A DNA stretch of 64,000 bases from CAVVDY01 sp963815775 (lineage in GTDB: Bacteria > Acidobacteriota > Terriglobia > Terriglobales > Acidobacteriaceae). The DNA lies in the NCBI GenBank assembly GCA_963815775.1, contig CAWFIB010000025.1:1-64000 (forward strand), in the 5' to 3' direction. The notes under the pieces are model-generated. The model was not told the origin of the DNA and did not search any database. It saw only the letters and a program-made list of their open reading frames with translations. Below are positions 61,445 to 64,000 of this stretch, piece by piece. Numbering within the stretch: position 1 is the stretch's first letter; the number at the start of each line of letters is the position of its first letter. Made by a program: the position numbers and the translations under genes.

Positions 61445-64000
61445 TTACTTTACGACGATATTCACCAGCCTGCCCTTCACCACCAGCACCTTCACCACTT
61501 CCTTGCCTTTGATGGCCGCTTTCACCTTTTCGTCGGCGAGGGCAAGCGCGCGCACAGTCTCGTCGTCGGCGTCGGCGGGGACGGTGATACGCGCCTTGAT
61601 TTTGCCATCGACCTGGACCGCGATCTCGACCTCTTCTTCCTTCGCCAGCTCGGGATCGTACTTTGGCCAGGGAGCGCGCAGCAGTTCGCTGCTCTCGCCC
61701 AGCATCTCCCACAGCTCGTGCGCGAGGTAGGGGGCGAAGGGAGCGAGCATCAGCACCAAGTCGCGCTGCACATCGGCGATGAGCGCGGCGGGAGCGGCCT
61801 GGCCGGGATTCTGCTGCGCGGCGTCTTCGTAGGCGTAGAGTTCGTTGACCAGCTCCATGATGGCCGCGATCGAGGTGTTGAAGTGCCAGCGTCCGCCGAA
61901 GTCGTCGGTGATGCGCTTGATGGTCTGGTGGAGCTTGCGCTGGATGCTTCTTGCTGGCGGTGATAGGGGTCCTTCGACTGGGCTCGGCGTGCGCCTCGCT
62001 TCGCTCAAGATGACAGAGGGAGAGGAGGCGTCGTTGACGCGGCCCTGAAGGGCCGCACTACCCTTGTCGCCACGCGAAGAAACAGCAGGTCCTTCGCTGG
62101 CGCTCAGGATGACAGCATCATTTTTTCCCGTGCTGCTAAGTGGCGCATTCCTCGCCACAAACCGGTACACCCTGCTCAAAAAGCGGCTGACGCCTTCGAC
62201 GCCGGCGTCCTGCCAGTCGAGATCGCGGTCCGGAGGCGCAGCGAACAGCGTATACATGCGGGTGGCGTCGGCGCCGTAGCGCGCCACCATGTCGTCGGGT
62301 GAGACTACATTGCCCATACTCTTCGACATCTTGGCGCCGCTCTTGATGACCATGCCCTGGGTGAACAGGCGTGCCGCCGGCTCGTCGTTCTTCACCACGC
62401 CGATGTCGCGCATGAACTTCGTCCAGAAGCGCGAATAGATGAGGTGCAGGATGGCATGCTCGACTCCGCCAATGTACTGATCGATGGGAAACCAGTACGC
62501 CACGGTGTCGGTGTCGAGTGCCTTGGTATCGAGCGTCGGATTGGTGTAGCGATAGAAGTACCAGGAGGAGTCGACGAAGGTGTCCATGGTATCGGTCTCG
62601 CGCCGCGCCGGGCCGCCGCACTTGGGACACTTCACGTTGACGAACTCGGGCACGTCCTTCAGCGGCGAGCCGCCCGCCAGCGTGATGCTGACGTTCTCCG
62701 GCAACACGATCGGCAAGTCGCTCTCCGGCACCGGCACGACGCCGTCGGTCGGGCAATAGATCATGGGGATTGGCGTGCCCCAGTAGCGTTGGCGACTGAT
62801 GCCCCAATCCTTCAGGCGGAAGGTAACGGTGGCCTTGCCGAAGCCGTGCTCTTCGGCGTACTTCGACATCTTCGCGATCGCGTCATCGCTGGCCAGTCCG
62901 TTGAACTCGCCGGAGTTGATGAGCAGGCTGTCGGTTTCAGTAAACGGCAGCACAGGCTCTTCCGGCTCGCCCTCTTCCGGAACCTCTTTCTCGCGGCGCG
63001 GCAGGATGACGACGCGAATGTCCAACCCGTATTTCCTGGCGAACTCGTAGTCGCGCTCGTCGTGCGCCGGGACCGACATGATCGCGCCAGTGCCGTAGTC
63101 GAGCAGGACATAGTTTGCCACCCAGATGGGCAGCTTCTCGCCGTTGAATGGATTGATAGCGTAGCGCTCTGTCGCCACACCGTGCTTCTCGATGGCGCCG
63201 ATGTCGCCGGCTTCTTTCGCACGGCGCTGCTCAGTGATCAGGTCTTCCACCTTCGCCCGCAGATGATGGCTGGCGCCGATGATGTCGGCCACCATGGGGT
63301 GCTCGGGCGCAAGCTGCAATGAGGTCGCGCCGAAGATGGTGTCCACACGCGTGGTGAAAACGGTGATCTTGTCGCCGGCAGGTCCGGCCCCGCCGTCGAG
63401 CTTGAAGTCGACCAGCGCGCCTTCACTGCGGCCGATCCAGTTGCGCTGCATGGTCTTGACCTTTTCCGGCCAGCCCTCCAGCGTATCCAGGCCCTCGAGC
63501 AGTTCATCGGCGTAGTTAGTGATGCGCAGGAACCACTGCTCCAACTCGCGCTGCTCGACCAGCGTGTTCTCATGGCGCCAGCAGCAGCCGTTCGACAGTA
63601 CTTGCTCGTTGGCCAGAACGGTTTGGCACTCGGGACACCAGTTCACTTTGCTGCTCTTGCGATAGGCCAAGCCGCGCTCGAAGAACTTCAGGAAGAACCA
63701 CTGGTTCCAGCGGTAATAGTCAGGCAAGCAGGTGGCCAGTTCCTTCGACCAGTCGTAGCCGAAGCCCAGGCGCTTCATCTGCGCCTTCATGGCGGCGATG
63801 TTCTGCAGCGTCCAGTCGCGCGGCGGCGTGTTGTTCTTCAGCGCGGCGTTTTCCGCCGGCAGGCCAAAGGCGTCCCAGCCCATGGGATGGAGTACGTTGT
63901 GGCCCTGCATCCACATGTAGCGCGCCAGCGCGTCACCGATGGAGTAGTTACGCACGTGTCCCATGTGCAGCGCGCCCGAGGGATAGGGCAACATCTCGAG
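61445..64000 (-). CDS. leuS: Leucine-tRNA ligase (N-terminus outside window)
   Basis: At least 851 codons are visible; the first about 35 residues lie beyond the right edge (the frame is open at LEMLPYPSG). The HMGH motif, the CP1 editing domain, GAKMSKSMGN (KMSKS loop) and the anticodon-binding and C-terminal domains are all present. Unusual: between FVARNAPL and RSIQRKLHQTIKRITDDF about 60 residues are inserted, coded by a repeat cassette (61960-62140) rather than by conserved text. The frame stays open through it. The enzyme charges tRNA-Leu and proofreads. Confidence 0.93.
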   Translation of the reverse strand, partial: LEMLPYPSGALHMGHVRNYSIGDALARYMWMQGHNVLHPMGWDAFGLPAENAALKNNTPPRDWTLQNIAAMKAQMKRLGFGYDWSKELATCLPDYYRWNQWFFLKFFERGLAYRKSSKVNWCPECQTVLANEQVLSNGCCWRHENTLVEQRELEQWFLRITNYADELLEGLDTLEGWPEKVKTMQRNWIGRSEGALVDFKLDGGAGPAGDKITVFTTRVDTIFGATSLQLAPEHPMVADIIGASHHLRAKVEDLITEQRRAKEAGDIGAIEKHGVATERYAINPFNGEKLPIWVANYVLLDYGTGAIMSVPAHDERDYEFARKYGLDIRVVILPRREKEVPEEGEPEEPVLPFTETDSLLINSGEFNGLASDDAIAKMSKYAEEHGFGKATVTFRLKDWGISRQRYWGTPIPMIYCPTDGVVPVPESDLPIVLPENVSITLAGGSPLKDVPEFVNVKCPKCGGPARRETDTMDTFVDSSWYFYRYTNPTLDTKALDTDTVAYWFPIDQYIGGVEHAILHLIYSRFWTKFMRDIGVVKNDEPAARLFTQGMVIKSGAKMSKSMGNVVSPDDMVARYGADATRMYTLFAAPPDRDLDWQDAGVEGVSRFLSRVYRFVARNAPLSSTGKNDAVILSASEGPAVSSRGDKGSAALQGRVNDASSPSVILSEARRTPSPVEGPLSPPARSIQRKLHQTIKRITDDFGGRWHFNTSIAAIMELVNELYAYEDAAQQNPGQAAPAALIADVQRDLVLMLAPFAPYLAHELWEMLGESSELLRAPWPKYDPELAKEEEVEIAVQVDGKIKARITVPADADDETVRALALADEKVKAAIKGKEVVKVLVVKGRLVNIVVK
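61966..62114 (-). repeat. Repeat cassette inside leuS
   Basis: Contains GTCCTTCGACTGGGCTCGGC...CTCAAGATGACA (61969-62015), hairpin GCGGCCCT-GA-AGGGCCGC (62039-62056) and GTCCTTCGCTGGCGCTCAGG-ATGACA (62089-62114). The same TCATCCTGAGCG / CGAAGGACC words occur in intergenic DNA elsewhere. Confidence 0.7.

Noticed and set aside
61362..61712. Upstream extension of the DUF480 reading frame
   Set aside because: The added residues are an Arg-rich shadow of leuS; the family N-terminus starts at the ATG at 61361.

Overview
The window is high-GC chromosomal DNA from a Gram-negative-type bacterium and reads as Acidobacteriota (Terriglobia / Koribacter-like). This assignment is inferred from several signs: a block of secreted GloVer-repeat proteins, MacB-type orphan permeases, many secreted beta-propeller proteins, a PIN-TRAM membrane protein, intergenic DNA full of short hairpin repeats, and the housekeeping gene set. 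No rRNA or tRNA gene is visible, so the taxonomy rests on gene content alone.

Layout. 1-0.6 kb: decayed 3' end of an Rhs/YD-repeat gene. 1-7.4 kb: MBL-rhodanese sulfur enzyme, zinc-ribbon membrane protein, DHH phosphoesterase, C-terminal processing protease, and the Tat pair (tatA-tatC). 7.5-15 kb: four tandem GloVer-repeat secreted paralogues, the first destroyed by several frameshifts and the others intact. 15-17.9 kb: two MacB/FtsX-type permeases separated by a small antitoxin-like ORF. 17.9-19 kb: a lower-GC gene that appears to join an EVE/PUA-like domain to a PD-(D/E)xK nuclease, a candidate defence gene. 19-35 kb: propeller protein, murJ, SAM hydrolase, a three-gene operon ending in trmFO, GAF-GAF-PP2C phosphatase coupled to lysA, tlyA-nadK, an orphan E1-alpha-like protein, and a 1-Cys peroxiredoxin. 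35-44 kb: GH24-like secreted lysozyme, a frameshifted Cys-rich propeller gene, rph, an O-antigen ligase with an inserted PDZ-like domain, and a GT39-type glycosyltransferase. 44-51 kb: mfd, a frameshifted secreted propeller, SRPBCC protein, M20 peptidase, cupin. 51-57 kb: YbaY-linker-META protein, PIN-TRAM protein, YIP1 protein, HAF-repeat relic, NmrA-like and RibD-C-like enzymes. 57-64 kb: repeat-rich DNA, a Gln-rich repeat secreted protein, a leuS 3' relic, a DUF480/YceH gene, and leuS (N-terminus beyond the right edge).

Major themes are envelope biogenesis (murJ, Tat, O-antigen ligase, GT39, lysozyme, Ctp), translation and RNA upkeep (leuS, trmFO, tlyA, rph), repair (mfd), and secreted repeat proteins that are decaying or being homogenised. 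The observations most worth following are the EVE-nuclease fusion, the PDZ-like insertion in the O-antigen ligase, a roughly 180-bp repeat cassette inserted in frame in leuS, the displaced leuS 3' relic beside DUF480, the GloVer array with shared promoters, and a set of genes with a -10 hexamer only 5-9 nt before the ATG (possible leaderless mRNAs).
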